DNA of 46,452 nucleotides, taken from positions 1 through 46,452 of the forward strand of contig JANQIW010000145.1 in the NCBI GenBank assembly GCA_028281945.1, written 5' to 3'. The DNA comes from Prochloraceae cyanobacterium PL24a_bin.78 (GTDB lineage: Bacteria; Cyanobacteriota; Cyanobacteriia; Cyanobacteriales; JANQIW01). The notes below the pieces were generated by a model. It was given only the letters and a program-made list of their open reading frames with translations, was not told where the DNA came from and did not search any database. Both the position numbers and the translations under genes were made by a program. Numbering within the stretch: the stretch's first letter is position 1; the number at the start of each line of letters is the position of its first letter. Below are positions 20,376-28,345 of this stretch, piece by piece.

Positions 20376-20755
20376 TCTCCCTAACAACTCAAGATATTTT
20401 TATTTTCTTGAGATTATTTCTATTAGAAAATCAAATTTTTACTTCTTTTTTGGTTTGGTTTTAGTTTTTGTCAATTTCTGTTATTTTTTAACAATTAAGC
20501 TGATACAATTTTTATCAAAAATGCCACAATATTATATGGCTTTAGATCATAAATAATTAAAGCAAAATCCAAAGCTATAGCAGTAGAAAAATAGAAAATT
20601 AAAAATCACTGTTGCCAAAAAATTTGAGCTAAAATAACAAAATTTTAACTAATAATAATCTTGGCATCTTATATTTTTATGGAAATATCCAAAGAGGCAT
20701 TGCTATAGTTTTAGATAAGGAAATTTTGTAAGTAATAATTGAGGAAGATTAGTCA
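20376..20755. other. Intergenic region between secA and the DUF2996 gene
   Basis: About 380 AT-rich bases. A hairpin just after secA is listed separately. The small frames across this stretch have no family features. Near 20745 GAGGAAGATTAGTC gives a plausible ribosome-binding site for the next gene. Confidence 0.5.
20388..20412 (+). terminator. Possible secA terminator hairpin
   Basis: CTCAAGA at 20388-20394 pairs perfectly with TCTTGAG at 20406-20412, starting 12 bases after the secA stop. The stem is AT-rich and is followed by ATTATTTCTATT rather than a clean T-run, so it would be a weak intrinsic terminator. Confidence 0.4.
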
Positions 20756-21187
20756 ATGGCAGAGGAAAACACTCCAGCTAAACCCACCAAAGCAAAAAAA
20801 GAAAAACCCCCCGCAGTAGAAGACAAGCCTTTTACTGAATTTATGGAGCAACATTTTATTCCTAGTCTCCGTGATGCTTTAACTAAGCAGGGATTAGAGG
20901 ATATTAATTTGGAATTTACTAAGTCTAAATTACCTATGGTTGGTGCATCTTCTCAAGGAGAATGTTGGCAAACTATTGGTAATTGGCAAAATGGTTTGCG
21001 TCAGTTTAATCTTTATTTCCTTGAAGAAAATATTAAAGGACCCAAAGCTTTCTCTTGTACTACAAATGGAAATCAAGCAAGTACCATCGAGTCTTTTATG
21101 ATTGATGAACGCAAAGTTACTCTTGATCTTATGGTATTATATACTTTGCAACGCTTGAATGGCCAAAAATGGCTGATGCGAAATTAA
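20756..21187 (+). CDS. DUF2996 family protein
   Basis: The 143-residue soluble protein opens with a Lys/Pro/Ala-rich, probably disordered segment (about residues 1-25). It is followed by a compact domain (FTEFMEQHFIPSLRDALTKQ, GECWQTIGNWQNGLRQFNLY, FSCTTNGNQASTIESFMIDE) that I recognise as DUF2996, a family of cyanobacteria and plastid-bearing eukaryotes. No signal peptide or membrane segment is visible. The biochemical function is unknown; conservation in oxygenic phototrophs suggests a link to photosynthetic physiology, which is inference. The ATG at 20756 has GAGGAAG about ten bases upstream. A G+C-rich hairpin follows the stop. Confidence 0.8.
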   Translation: MAEENTPAKPTKAKKEKPPAVEDKPFTEFMEQHFIPSLRDALTKQGLEDINLEFTKSKLPMVGASSQGECWQTIGNWQNGLRQFNLYFLEENIKGPKAFSCTTNGNQASTIESFMIDERKVTLDLMVLYTLQRLNGQKWLMRN

Positions 21188-21194
21188 AAATTTG

Positions 21195-21211
21195 GGCGCA
21201 GTTATTGCGCC
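21195..21211 (-). terminator. G+C-rich hairpin after the DUF2996 gene
   Basis: GGCGCA (21195-21200) and TGCGCC (21206-21211) form a perfect six-base stem with loop GTTAT. On the plus strand an A-rich sequence follows. On the minus strand the stem would be followed by a T-rich stretch. It resembles an intrinsic terminator only in the minus direction, though its position suggests it ends or processes the plus-strand message. Confidence 0.35.
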
Positions 21212-21273
21212 TATAAGAAAAAAACAAGAAAAATTAGAAAAAATAAACAACAAAGTAATTATAAGAATATAAA

Positions 21274-21645
21274 ATGGGTGTATTTGTAATATTGTTTAAT
21301 GCAAGAACAGATAATGAAGGAATTCATACTATAAGAGTAGAAGACAAAAATACTGTATTAATGTTTGAAAATGAGGATGATGCTACTCGTTTTGCCATTA
21401 TGTTAGAAGCTCAAGATTTACCAAACCCTACAGTAGAAGAAATCGATCGTCAAGAAATAGAAGATTTTTGTGCAGAGGCTAATTATGAATGTAAGTTAAT
21501 TGATAAAGATATGTTAGCAGTGCCACCGGAAAGTAATGTGGAAAAAACAGATTGGAGTCAAGAAGGAAAAAAAGTTCAAGAAAAAGCCTCTATGTCTGAA
21601 TCAGAATTGGAAAGTATTCGTCGTAAGTTAGAAGGATTATTGTAA
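21274..21645 (+). CDS. DUF3110 family protein
   Basis: The 123-residue acidic protein begins MGVFVILFNARTDNEGIHTI, the typical opening of the cyanobacterial/plastid DUF3110 family, and contains LMFENEDDATRFAIMLEAQD, a ferredoxin-like alpha-beta pattern. The C-terminal tail (about 85-123) is charged and probably helical. No catalytic motif is known. It is separated from murQ by only five bases, so the two are most likely co-transcribed; nothing in the sequence explains why a DUF3110 protein would be needed together with a cell-wall recycling enzyme. The start has an AT-rich leader without a strong Shine-Dalgarno sequence. Confidence 0.82.
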   Translation: MGVFVILFNARTDNEGIHTIRVEDKNTVLMFENEDDATRFAIMLEAQDLPNPTVEEIDRQEIEDFCAEANYECKLIDKDMLAVPPESNVEKTDWSQEGKKVQEKASMSESELESIRRKLEGLL

Positions 21646-21650
21646 ATAAT

Positions 21651-22571
21651 ATGGAAAATCTTACGGATAGAGGTCATCTCGTTACCGAACAAACTAATCC
21701 AGCTAGTGAAAAAATTGATACTTTAAATTCTTTAGAATTGGTAGATTTATTTAATCAAGAAGATGCTAAAACCATAGATGCCATCAAACAAGCACGGGAA
21801 TCTTTAGCAAAAGCCATCGATTTAACTACTAGCAAATTACGTCAAGGGGGGCGGTTATTTTATGTCGGAGCCGGTACTAGTGGGCGTTTGGGAGTATTAG
21901 ATGCCGCAGAATGTCCCCCAACTTTTTGCACTCCTCCAGAAATGGTTCAAGGTATTATTGCCGGAGGTGCTCCTGCTTTGCTTAGATCTTCGGAAGCTTT
22001 AGAAGATAAGATGGAAGATGGTGCTTCTGCTCTGGCTTACAAACAAATTCATGAATTGGATGTAGTGGTGGGAATTACTGCCGGAGGGACAACTCCTTTT
22101 GTTCACGGAGCGATGAATGCTGCTAAACAACGAGGTGCAGCTACTATTTTTATGAGTTGTGTTCCTGTAAGTCAAGTTTCTAGCAATGCTGATATAGATA
22201 TTCGTCTAATTACAGGTCCTGAAATAGTTGCAGGATCTACTAGGTTAAAGGCAGGAACTGTGACCAAAATGGCTTTGAATATTATTTCAACTGGAGTAAT
22301 GGTGAAACTTGGGAAAGTATATGGTAACAGAATGGTGGATGTTGCTGTAACTAATCAAAAACTTCTTGATCGATCTTTGAGAATAATTCAAGATTTAACC
22401 GATCTAAATCGAACAGAAGCTAAGGCTTTATTAGAAAAAAGTGGAAAACAAGTTAAATTAGCTTTATTAATGCACTGGAGCGGCTTAGAATTATCAGAGG
22501 CAACCTTAATTTTAAATAATAATCAAGGAATACTTAGGGAAGCACTGAGGGAAACTAATAATATTAACTAA
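21651..22571 (+). CDS. murQ: N-acetylmuramic acid 6-phosphate etherase
   Basis: MurQ removes the lactyl ether from N-acetylmuramic acid 6-phosphate, giving N-acetylglucosamine 6-phosphate and D-lactate during peptidoglycan recycling in the cytoplasm. The 306-residue length matches the family (about 300). The SIS sugar-phosphate fold is clear: VGAGTSGRLGVLDAAECPPT, the region of the catalytic Glu (AEC), and the later GITAGGTTPFVHGAMNAAK and VAGSTRLKAGTVTKMALN. The gene starts five bases after the DUF3110 stop, and its TAA shares a base with the ATG of the following protease gene (TAATG), indicating translational coupling in a three-gene operon. The upstream N-acetylmuramate kinase is not seen in the window. 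Confidence 0.95.
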   Translation: MENLTDRGHLVTEQTNPASEKIDTLNSLELVDLFNQEDAKTIDAIKQARESLAKAIDLTTSKLRQGGRLFYVGAGTSGRLGVLDAAECPPTFCTPPEMVQGIIAGGAPALLRSSEALEDKMEDGASALAYKQIHELDVVVGITAGGTTPFVHGAMNAAKQRGAATIFMSCVPVSQVSSNADIDIRLITGPEIVAGSTRLKAGTVTKMALNIISTGVMVKLGKVYGNRMVDVAVTNQKLLDRSLRIIQDLTDLNRTEAKALLEKSGKQVKLALLMHWSGLELSEATLILNNNQGILREALRETNNIN

Positions 22572-24103
22572 TGATGAATGAATCTTTAAACACAATCACA
22601 ATTTTACTTTTTTTTATAGCCGGGATAATTATAACATGGGGCTTTAATCGAGCTAAATCTTATGGCAAATTAGGGGTTTTAGCTTGGTTGCAATCGGTAG
22701 TTTTAACCATACCTTGGCTTATATTCTTTAGTTTATTTGCTGCTGGAATTTATTTAAACCCAGTGGGAATTATTTTTATTGTCGTTGCTTCGGTAATAAC
22801 TTATGTTATTTTAGGTAATCGTCTAAGAGCTTTAGGACAAAATACTATTCTTAAAGAAAAAGCACAACAGAAAATTCAAGCAGAAAAAGAACAAGAACAA
22901 GAATTAAAGTTAAAAGAAAAAATATTTCAGGAAAAATTAGCAGCACAAGAAAAAGAACAAGAAAAATTTTCCTCAGAAATATCTCCCATTCAAGATGAAG
23001 ATCTCAAATTAATTAAAGGAATTTTTGGCATAGATACTTTCTTTGCTATAGAAACTATACCTTATCAAGAAGGAGCTATTTTTCGAGGGAATTTACGAGG
23101 GGAACCTGAAGTAGTTCATCAACGTCTTACCGCAAAACTACAAGCAGCTTTGGGGGATAAATATCGTCTCTTTTTAGTAGAAAGCCCAGAAGGTAAACCA
23201 GTGGCAATAGTTCTTCCTTCCAGTAATGATCCTCCCAAAAGTACCCTCGCTCAAAAGAATTTAGCCCTAGTTCTTTTGATTGCAACTATTTTTACTAGTG
23301 TAGAAGCAGCAGGGTTATTAATGGGTTTTGATTTGTTTAATGATTTAGGTGAATATCAACAAATTATTCCCCTTGCTTTGAGTTTTTGGATGATTTTAGC
23401 ATCTCACGAAATAGGTCATCTTGTTATTGCTAATCGTCATAAAATTAGGCTTAGTTTTCCCTTTTTTATCCCTAGTTTGCAAATCGGATCTTTTGGTGCT
23501 ATTACTCGTTTTGAATCTTTACTTCCTAATCGATCGGTATTGTTTGATATTGCTTTTGCAGGCCCTATTTGTGGTGGAATAGTTTCTTTTTTAATGTTAG
23601 TAATTGGTTTATTTCTTTCACCTTCAACTACTGATTTTCAAATCCCAACAGAGTTTTTTAGAGGTTCTATTTTCGTGGGATTTATGTCTCGATTAATCTT
23701 AGGAAATGCTATGAGTAATTCTTTGATTAATATTCACCCTTTGACAATTATTGGAATGTGTGGATTGGTGATTACTTCTTTAAATTTATTGCCAGCTGGA
23801 CAGTTAGATGGTGGTAGAATGATTCAAGCAATTTATGGTCGTAAGATAGCTAGGTTGACTACTATTACTACTATCATTATTTTAGCTATTGCTTCTTTAT
23901 TAAATCCTAATAATCCTCTTACTTTTTATTGGGGAATTTTGATTCTATTTTTACAAAGAGAATTGGAACGTCCTAATCTTAATGAATTAACAGAATTGGA
24001 TGATACTAGAGCACTTTTGGGTTTATTGGCACTTTTTTTAGCTTTGACAATTTTGATTCCTTTTAGCAGTACTTTAGCAGATTTTATCGGTATTGGTGGC
24101 TAA
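22571..24103 (+). CDS. EGY-like site-2 (M50) membrane metalloprotease
   Basis: The 510-residue intramembrane zinc protease has N-terminal membrane segments (about 8-70), a Lys/Glu/Gln coiled coil (about 95-140), and a soluble domain with the GNLRG motif that marks the plant EGY/cyanobacterial group. The catalytic membrane core follows: HEIGH for zinc binding at about residue 279, FGAITRFESLLPNRSVLFDI, and the third ligand in LLPAGQLDGGRM at about 415. Site-2 proteases cut membrane-bound substrates such as anti-sigma factors; EGY proteins in chloroplasts affect thylakoid development. The substrate here is unknown. The ATG overlaps the murQ stop codon, so it is translationally coupled to murQ. 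A GTG or second ATG start is not needed. Confidence 0.92.
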   Translation: MMNESLNTITILLFFIAGIIITWGFNRAKSYGKLGVLAWLQSVVLTIPWLIFFSLFAAGIYLNPVGIIFIVVASVITYVILGNRLRALGQNTILKEKAQQKIQAEKEQEQELKLKEKIFQEKLAAQEKEQEKFSSEISPIQDEDLKLIKGIFGIDTFFAIETIPYQEGAIFRGNLRGEPEVVHQRLTAKLQAALGDKYRLFLVESPEGKPVAIVLPSSNDPPKSTLAQKNLALVLLIATIFTSVEAAGLLMGFDLFNDLGEYQQIIPLALSFWMILASHEIGHLVIANRHKIRLSFPFFIPSLQIGSFGAITRFESLLPNRSVLFDIAFAGPICGGIVSFLMLVIGLFLSPSTTDFQIPTEFFRGSIFVGFMSRLILGNAMSNSLINIHPLTIIGMCGLVITSLNLLPAGQLDGGRMIQAIYGRKIARLTTITTIIILAIASLLNPNNPLTFYWGILILFLQRELERPNLNELTELDDTRALLGLLALFLALTILIPFSSTLADFIGIGG

Positions 24104-24187
24104 TAAAAACTAACAACTAAAAAGTAAGAATTATTAAATAATAAATAACTGGGTTTTATATTTTACTGCATTTTTATCTCTTAACTA

Positions 24188-25372
24188 ATGATTAAAAAAA
24201 TAACAACTATTCTCCTTAGTTTAATCCTAATTATTACTTTAACTGCTTGTCAAACATCCGTACAAGCATTTTCTCAAGATCGAATTTTTCAGGATTTCTC
24301 TTTAGAATTTTTGGGGGAATATCAACTTCCAAAAACTAAATTTGAAAGTACTAATGTTGGTGGTTTATCTGCTATAACTTATGATAAATCTTCTGATACT
24401 TTTTATGCTCTTTCTGACGATCGCTCTCAATTGTCTCCTGCTAGGTTTTATACTCTTAAAATTAACTTCGATCAAAGCAATGAATCCAATCCTAAAATAG
24501 ACAATATTTCAATTAATAATGTTACTTTTTTGAAAAATAATCGAGGGGAAAACTATAGCAAAGGAACTATCGATCCAGAAGGAATTACTATTTCTCCAAG
24601 AAACACTTTATTTATCTCTAGCGAAGGAATTCCTAGCAAAAATATCCCTCCATTTATTCGTGAATATAGCTTTTCTGGAGAATTAAAAAACGATATTAGA
24701 ATCCCTCAACGTTTTTTAGAAAATGAATCAGATGAGGAAATTTCAAATCCTCGTGGTGTTCGAGAAAATTTAGGATTTGAAGCCCTAACTCTTAAGGCAG
24801 ATAGCACTTTAGCTGATGATCCTTTTCGCTTATTCGCTGCTACAGAAGCAGGATTAAGTCAAGATACAACCACAGTTTTGCAAGATAATTTACAAGAAGA
24901 ATTTGACGAACAACGAGAAAGAATTCGTTTTCTCCACTATGAAATAGATTCTATAGGTAGCCCTATATTAGTAGCAGAACATCTTTATCTTTTAGAGCCT
25001 TCAAAAAATGGTGTTTTATATAATGGTTTAACAGAATTAGTTGCTTTAAATCAACCGGGTTATTTTCTGAGTTTAGAAAGAACTTTTGGCATCAGAGGAG
25101 CGGGGGCAAAAATTTTTCAAGTAGCAATTGGTAATGCTACAGATACTTCTAGAATTGATAGCCTTAAAGGCAATTTAAGTCAAATTCAACCTTTGAAAAA
25201 ACAGTTAGTCTTGGATTTAGATAGTTTAGGCATTGAATTAGATAATTTAGAAGGTGCAGTATTTGGTCCTAAATTCAAAGATGGCAGTCAATCTTTAATC
25301 TTAGTTAGTGATGACAATTTTCGAGATAATCAAGTAAATCAGTTTTTGTTATTTCGTCTAATTGAAAAATAA
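24188..25372 (+). CDS. Lipoprotein of the phytase-esterase-like family
   Basis: The 394-residue protein has a lipoprotein signal peptide: a basic start, a hydrophobic core and the lipobox LTAC with lipidated Cys21, so it should be anchored to a membrane outside the cytoplasm. The mature part matches the esterase-like activity of phytase family: VGGLSAITYDKSSDTFYALS, DDRSQLSPARFYTL, GTIDPEGITISPRNTLFISS, NLGFEALTL and a final LVSDDNF, consistent with a beta-propeller. Family members have been linked to phosphoester hydrolysis, but the true substrate is uncertain. The gene stands about 85 bases after the site-2 protease and about 90 before cpcT, possibly as its own unit. Confidence 0.85.
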   Translation: MIKKITTILLSLILIITLTACQTSVQAFSQDRIFQDFSLEFLGEYQLPKTKFESTNVGGLSAITYDKSSDTFYALSDDRSQLSPARFYTLKINFDQSNESNPKIDNISINNVTFLKNNRGENYSKGTIDPEGITISPRNTLFISSEGIPSKNIPPFIREYSFSGELKNDIRIPQRFLENESDEEISNPRGVRENLGFEALTLKADSTLADDPFRLFAATEAGLSQDTTTVLQDNLQEEFDEQRERIRFLHYEIDSIGSPILVAEHLYLLEPSKNGVLYNGLTELVALNQPGYFLSLERTFGIRGAGAKIFQVAIGNATDTSRIDSLKGNLSQIQPLKKQLVLDLDSLGIELDNLEGAVFGPKFKDGSQSLILVSDDNFRDNQVNQFLLFRLIEK

Positions 25373-25460
25373 GCTACAGAAATTTGGATTTTTAGTAATT
25401 AAATTTTGAAAGATTAAAATATTAGAAATTTTTGGAAACTAACATTTGGAAATCAAAATA

Positions 25461-26051
25461 ATGACAAATTCTACTGATATTAAAACTTTAGCACGTTGGA
25501 TGGCAGGAGATTTTAGCAATCAACAACAAGCTTTTGATAATCCACCTTTATATGCTCATATTCGGGTTTGTATGCGCCCTCTTCCTTTTTCTTTGTTTTC
25601 AGAAGTGAGTTTATTTCTTGAGCAAGCTTATGATTTTATGCTGAATTCTCCTTATCGTTTAAGGGTTTTAAATTTTAAGTTGGTAGATGATGCTATCGAA
25701 TTGGAAAATTACAAAATTAAAGATGAAAAAAAATTTTATGGTGCCGCTCGCAATCCTGATAAGTTAAAAGATTTAACTTTAGATGATTTGGAAAAATTAC
25801 CGGGTTGCGATATGACTGTGGAATGGACTGGTAAAAGTTTTAAAGGTGTGGTTAAACCGGGTAAAAAATGTATTGTGGTTCGTAACGATCGTGAAACTTA
25901 TTTAGATAATTCTTTTGAAGTTGATGAGCATCAATTGACTAGCATGGATCGAGGTTATGATCCTGAAACGGATGAATTGGTATGGGGATCCATTGCTGGG
26001 GAATTCTATTTTACTAGAGTCCAAAGTTTTGCTGATGAAATAACAGTTTAA
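25461..26051 (+). CDS. cpcT: CpcT/CpeT-type phycobiliprotein chromophore lyase
   Basis: CpcT attaches phycocyanobilin to Cys-155-type sites of phycocyanin beta chains; related CpeT acts with phycoerythrin. I chose ATG 25461 rather than the in-frame TTG 25446, giving 196 residues beginning MTNSTDIKTLARWMAGDFSN, the usual family start. Further conserved blocks are PLYAHIRVCMRPLPF, LEQAYDFMLNSPYRLRVLNF, LPGCDMTVEWTGKSFKGVV and a late DRGYDPETDELVWGSIAGEF. The length is normal and no damage is visible. Which lyase subtype it is (CpcT or CpeT) cannot be decided without comparison, but no phycoerythrin genes are in the window. Confidence 0.88.
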   Translation: MTNSTDIKTLARWMAGDFSNQQQAFDNPPLYAHIRVCMRPLPFSLFSEVSLFLEQAYDFMLNSPYRLRVLNFKLVDDAIELENYKIKDEKKFYGAARNPDKLKDLTLDDLEKLPGCDMTVEWTGKSFKGVVKPGKKCIVVRNDRETYLDNSFEVDEHQLTSMDRGYDPETDELVWGSIAGEFYFTRVQSFADEITV

Positions 26052-26072
26052 TCTTTTTTAACAAAATATTCT

Positions 26073-26102
26073 TTGACAAAATCAAGACAAGTATGCTATA
26101 AT
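26073..26102 (+). promoter_or_regulatory. Consensus sigma-70 promoter of the peptidoglycan-binding gene
   Basis: TTGACA at 26073-26078 and TATAAT at 26097-26102 are separated by 18 bases, with TGC directly before the -10 (extended -10). This is the best promoter match I found in the window. It would start transcription near 26108, about 70 bases before the ATG at 26176. Confidence 0.75.
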
Positions 26103-26111
26103 ATAAATGAA

Positions 26112-26138
26112 ATAACAGCTAGGTTTTTAGTCTGTTAT
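26112..26138 (+). promoter_or_regulatory. Leader hairpin
   Basis: ATAACAG (26112-26118) and CTGTTAT (26132-26138) are perfect inverted repeats, and inner CTA/TAG pairs can extend the stem past one bulged base. It lies at the predicted 5' end of the transcript, where it could stabilise the message or act as an operator. Confidence 0.5.
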
Positions 26139-26175
26139 TAACTTAGTATTATAGTTTAATTTTGAGGATAATATA

Positions 26176-26478
26176 ATGGCTACAATAGAATTGCCTATCT
26201 TAAAGGAAGGAGATAGTGGAGAGTCTGTTTGATTCCTTGAACAGTTGCTAGCTTCAATCTTTTGGTTCAGTCAACGACCTACATATCCAACTCTTATTAC
26301 TACTAATGTAAAGTTTGATGGCAACTACGATAGTCAATGCAAACAAATAGTAACTGAGTTTCAACAAAATTATAACCTAACTTTTCCTTTTCCAGCTCCT
26401 GACATAAAAGTAGACGGAGTGGTTGGTCCTCAAACATGGAAAGCTTTAGGTGATGCAATCTTCAAATATACTTACTAA
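26176..26478 (+). pseudogene. Peptidoglycan-binding-domain protein interrupted by an in-frame TGA
   Basis: ATG 26176, preceded by TTTGAGGATAATATA (Shine-Dalgarno GAGGA), begins MATIELPILKEGDSGESV, the first part of a PG_binding_1 domain. A TGA at 26230-26232 then stops translation after 18 residues. The same frame continues without another stop: FLEQLL..., and then VTEFQQNYNL and IKVDGVVGPQTWKALGDAI, the rest of the domain, ending at 26478. Family members usually have Arg at the TGA position (VRFLQ-type motif), so a single CGA to TGA change explains the interruption. The unit still has a strong promoter and a terminator, suggesting a recent loss, readthrough or a sequencing error. An internal TTG at 26245 would give only a truncated domain. 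Confidence 0.8.
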
Positions 26479-26539
26479 AGATGGTTTAGTTCTTGAGTTT
26501 AGACTAAAAAAACCAGCAATTATCATTAGGAAAACATAG

Positions 26540-26588
26540 TCGGCACTGCTTTAGAGTTAAATTCTGTGATCAGTACCGATTGTTTTTT
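26540..26588 (+). terminator. Intrinsic terminator after the peptidoglycan-binding gene
   Basis: TCGGCACTG (26540-26548) pairs with CAGTACCGA (26571-26579) with one mismatch, followed by TTG and six T residues (26583-26588). The loop is long (22 bases) but the T-tract is good. Confidence 0.65.
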
Positions 26589-26670
26589 AAGTATCATAAC
26601 CTTGCAAATTGTAAAGAATTTTCAAATCGCTATCATAGTAAAAGAAGAATTAAGTTATGGTAGATAATTT

Positions 26671-27510
26671 ATGTCTAGCGAGATCGAAAAAACAGCCAAC
26701 AAAAACAACGATCGAAAAGTATTAGAAGCCCTATCAAAGCTAATAGAAGTAGTAGCCCAACTCAGGAATCCAAACGGAGGATGCCCTTGGGATTTAGCCC
26801 AAACCCCAGAAACATTAATCCCTTACATCATCGAAGAAGCCTACGAAACCACAACAGCAATTCGTAGTGGAAACAAAGAATCAATCAAAGAAGAATTAGG
26901 AGATTTACTCTTACAAGTCATACTCCAAGCACAAATAGCCAAGGAAGAAAATCAATTTAACCTCCAAGATATAGCCAACGGCATTACAGAAAAACTAATC
27001 CGTCGTCATCCCCATGTATTTGGTACAACAGAAGTAGAAGGAATTGATGAAGTCAGAAAAAATTGGGAAGAAATTAAAGCCCAAGAAAAAGGATTAACAC
27101 CTCAAACCGCTCAATTAGTCAGTTATAAACTAAATCGTTATGCCCAAACCTTACCACCACTTATGGCAGCCAGCAAAATTTCCTACAAAGCTGCATCAAC
27201 AGGGTTAGAATGGGAAAATGTTGACGGCGTTTGGGATAAATTTCATGAAGAATTGGCTGAATTTAAAGAAGCCCTACAAAGTGAAGATAGAGCTGCTGCT
27301 TCAGCAGAATTAGGGGATGTCTTATTTACTCTCATTAATCTCGCTCGATGGTATGATCTTAATCCTTCAGAGGCTTTACATGGAACTAATCAACGTTTTA
27401 TTCAACGATTATCCAAAATAGAAACTTTTGCCGATCGCCCTCTGGCAGAATATACTTTAGATGAACTAGAAAATCTCTGGAAGCGCGCAAAAGCAGAACT
27501 TAATCATTAA
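26671..27510 (+). CDS. mazG: Nucleoside triphosphate pyrophosphohydrolase
   Basis: MazG hydrolyses (d)NTPs to monophosphate and pyrophosphate and helps remove abnormal nucleotides. The 279-residue protein has the two all-alpha MazG domains: the first with GGCPWDLAQTPETLIPYIIE, EEAYE and KEELGDLLLQVILQAQIAKE (about 36-115), then the RRHPHVFG linker, and the second with LEWENVDGVWDKFHEELAEF and SAELGDVLFTLINLARWYDL (about 180-240). The acidic metal-binding residues of both EExxE/ELGD motifs are present. The gene ends three bases before lepB, so the two probably form one operon. The length is slightly above that of E. coli MazG (263). Confidence 0.95.
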   Translation: MSSEIEKTANKNNDRKVLEALSKLIEVVAQLRNPNGGCPWDLAQTPETLIPYIIEEAYETTTAIRSGNKESIKEELGDLLLQVILQAQIAKEENQFNLQDIANGITEKLIRRHPHVFGTTEVEGIDEVRKNWEEIKAQEKGLTPQTAQLVSYKLNRYAQTLPPLMAASKISYKAASTGLEWENVDGVWDKFHEELAEFKEALQSEDRAAASAELGDVLFTLINLARWYDLNPSEALHGTNQRFIQRLSKIETFADRPLAEYTLDELENLWKRAKAELNH

Positions 27511-27513
27511 AAT

Positions 27514-28125
27514 ATGAAATCAACTGAACAAGATTTAATCACTCCAATTTCTGATTCCTCAAAATCATCATCAGAATTAAAACAACCCAATACTTCTTTG
27601 TGGCAGCAAATTAGGGAAAACTTTCAAATTGTTATTATTGGTCTCATTTTAGCAATGTTGATTCGGATCTTTATTGCTGAACCTCGTTATATCCCTTCTG
27701 ATTCTATGTTACCTACTTTAAGGCAGGGCGATCGTCTTGCGATCGAAAAGGTTTCCTACAAATTCCATCCCCCTCAACATCAAGATATTGTTGTGTTTAA
27801 CCCCCCACCACAATTGCAAATCCAAGGTTATCATCGAGATCAAGCTTTTATAAAAAGGGTAATAGCTACTAGTGGTGAAATTGTTTCAGTATTTAATGGT
27901 AAGATTTATGTAAATGATATTCCGATTAAAGAAGATTATATTTTAGAAAGTCCTCATTACAATCTTTATCCAGTAAAAGTTCCTGAAGGGAGTATTTTTG
28001 TTATGGGAGATAATCGCAATAATAGCAATGATTCTCATATTTGGGGCTTTTTACCAACAGAAAATATCATTGGTCGTGCAGTTTTTCGCTTTTGGCCTTT
28101 GGATCGTATTGGTAATCTTAAATAA
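27514..28125 (+). CDS. lepB: Signal peptidase I
   Basis: Type I signal peptidase cleaves signal peptides from exported proteins at the outer face of the cytoplasmic or thylakoid membrane. The 203-residue product has a cytoplasmic Ser/Lys-rich start, one membrane anchor (about 38-55), the catalytic Ser64 in PSDSMLPTL, the general-base Lys114 in FIKRVIA, and the later box MGDNRNNSNDSHIWGFLP. Length and single anchor are typical for cyanobacteria and Gram-positive forms. It follows mazG by three bases. Together with secA in the same window it belongs to the general secretion route, though the two genes are far apart. Confidence 0.96.
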   Translation: MKSTEQDLITPISDSSKSSSELKQPNTSLWQQIRENFQIVIIGLILAMLIRIFIAEPRYIPSDSMLPTLRQGDRLAIEKVSYKFHPPQHQDIVVFNPPPQLQIQGYHRDQAFIKRVIATSGEIVSVFNGKIYVNDIPIKEDYILESPHYNLYPVKVPEGSIFVMGDNRNNSNDSHIWGFLPTENIIGRAVFRFWPLDRIGNLK

Positions 28126-28345
28126 GAATAATAATCTAATTTAAAGAATAGGAGCGTTAAAGTACTAGAAAAAATAGAAACCATAGAAAATAAACTATTT
28201 TTTCTGAATAAAATCTTACTCTTTATGTTCCTAACTTTAAGATTTAAAATAACTATATTCCATAAAAACTATATATCTTAATAATGATATTCTTTCTAAT
28301 TCATTGAAAAATTAATTTAAACTGCGAAACTTATTCAATCGGTAA

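Noticed and set aside
20320..20556. 78-residue frame overlapping the end of secA
   Set aside because: It begins inside secA and continues into AT-rich sequence giving a Phe-rich translation, with no ribosome-binding site.
26230..26232. TGA as a selenocysteine codon
   Set aside because: No selenocysteine-insertion-like hairpin follows directly, the protein family is not redox-active, and Arg is the expected residue (one base change from CGA).
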